DNA from: Micropruina sonneratiae
Lineage (GTDB): Bacteria; Actinomycetota; Actinomycetes; Propionibacteriales; Propionibacteriaceae
Reading direction: 5' to 3'
Length of the DNA: 64,000 nt
NCBI RefSeq assembly: GCF_025972045.1
Contig: NZ_JAPDHX010000001.1
Span: 786,787 to 850,786 of the forward strand
Shown here: in pieces, positions 63,580-64,000 of the stretch
Position numbering within the stretch: position 1 is the stretch's first letter
Layout of the letters: each line of letters opens with the position of its first letter
The notes under the pieces: generated by a model
What the model was told of the DNA's origin: nothing
What the model saw: the letters and a program-made list of their open reading frames with translations, nothing else
Databases searched by the model: none
Program-made: the position numbers and the translations under genes

Positions 63580-64000
63580 AGCGATCGCAGGACGCCGCCG
63601 TCGATCGCGACCAGAGACCCGGTCACGTAGGACGCCGCCGGTGACAGCAGGAAGGCGGCCACCTTCGCGAACTCGGCCGGCTCGCCGAACCGGCGCAGCG
63701 CGATGGACGCCTCGGCGGACGCCCGGGCGCCGGCGGCGTCCTCGGTGGCCGCGTGCAGGGTCTGCAGGCGTTCGGTGAGGATCGACCCCGGCATCACCCC
63801 GACCACCCGGCTGCCCTGGGGTCCGATCTCGTCGGCGAGTTGCTTCACCAGGACCGCCAGACCCGGCCGCAGGCCGTTGCTGATCGCCATGCCGGACAGC
63901 GGGGCCTTGGCCGAGGTGGAGAGCACCAGGGCCAAGCTGACGGGCCCGGTCGCGGTGCCGATCACCGCCCGCGCCACCCTCAGGCCGGCCAGGAAGACCG
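63576..64000 (-). CDS. Short-chain dehydrogenase/reductase family protein (5' end beyond window)
   Basis: The C-terminal 141 or so residues of an SDR. The end (ASYVTGSLVAIDGGVLRSL) and SRVVGVMPGSILTERL are typical. The active-site region reads LSTSAKAPLSGMAISNGLRPGL, where the usual Y-x-x-x-K is replaced by M-x-x-x-N, so classic SDR catalysis is doubtful. The frame stays open to the window edge. It is coupled to the RlmA-like gene by a GTGA overlap. Confidence 0.82.
   Translation of the reverse strand, partial: VFLAGLRVARAVIGTATGPVSLALVLSTSAKAPLSGMAISNGLRPGLAVLVKQLADEIGPQGSRVVGVMPGSILTERLQTLHAATEDAAGARASAEASIALRRFGEPAEFAKVAAFLLSPAASYVTGSLVAIDGGVLRSL

Overview
The window is high-GC DNA (about 70%) from an actinobacterium. 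The marker set supports this: RbpA, WhiA, an ANTAR-type PdtaR regulator, OpcA, a SufR-led suf operon with SufU and SufT, a mycothiol-type DinB/maleylpyruvate isomerase protein, many GTG starts, and a gene order that, from memory, follows the polA-rpsA-coaE-uvrB-uvrA, uvrC-rapZ-yvcK-whiA-gap-pgk-tpiA-secG and pgl-opcA-zwf-tal-ctaB-ctaA-suf blocks of Mycobacterium tuberculosis. Propionibacteriales/Propionibacteriaceae is my best guess, with modest confidence.

Layout. 1-2.2 kb: a sugar-catabolism pair (zinc alcohol dehydrogenase, class I aldolase) divergent from a DeoR regulator. 2.2-7.6 kb: tRNA-Leu(CAA), pdtaR, a PrmC-like methyltransferase, a hotdog thioesterase, polA and a maltokinase-cap protein. 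7.7-13.8 kb: a sulfur-acquisition region with a sulfate ABC transporter, an Rrf2 regulator and a TcyP-like symporter preceded by a short Cys-rich leader peptide. 14-27 kb: rpsA, coaE, uvrB and uvrA, interleaved with a degenerate PrsW-like membrane protein, a GGQQYPQQ-repeat membrane protein, and a TerC transporter under a likely yybP-ykoY (Mn2+) riboswitch. 27-36 kb: uvrC-rapZ-yvcK-whiA, then gap-pgk-tpiA-secG-rbpA. 36-40.3 kb (minus strand): tal-zwf-opcA-pgl, without a transketolase gene. 40.5-46.3 kb: ctaB, ctaA, an ABC exporter pair and a long membrane pyrophosphatase. 46.6-53.2 kb: sufR-B-D-Rieske-C-S-U-T. 59.8-64 kb: an ABC-F ATPase, an M20 amidohydrolase, an RlmA-type methyltransferase and an SDR cut by the window edge.

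The 53.7-59.8 kb stretch looks like an accessory insertion. It holds a broken siderophore ABC transporter remnant, a broken serine resolvase, and a tightly overlapping TetR-controlled operon (GNAT, NmrA-like reductase, SnoaL-like protein, frameshifted methyltransferase, TetR, second methyltransferase) behind two tandem operators. About 700 bp without a recognisable gene follow.

Many promoters show a -10 hexamer whose predicted transcription start falls on the ATG or GTG, so leaderless mRNAs appear common. All calls come from reading the sequence and remembered family knowledge; no database search was run.
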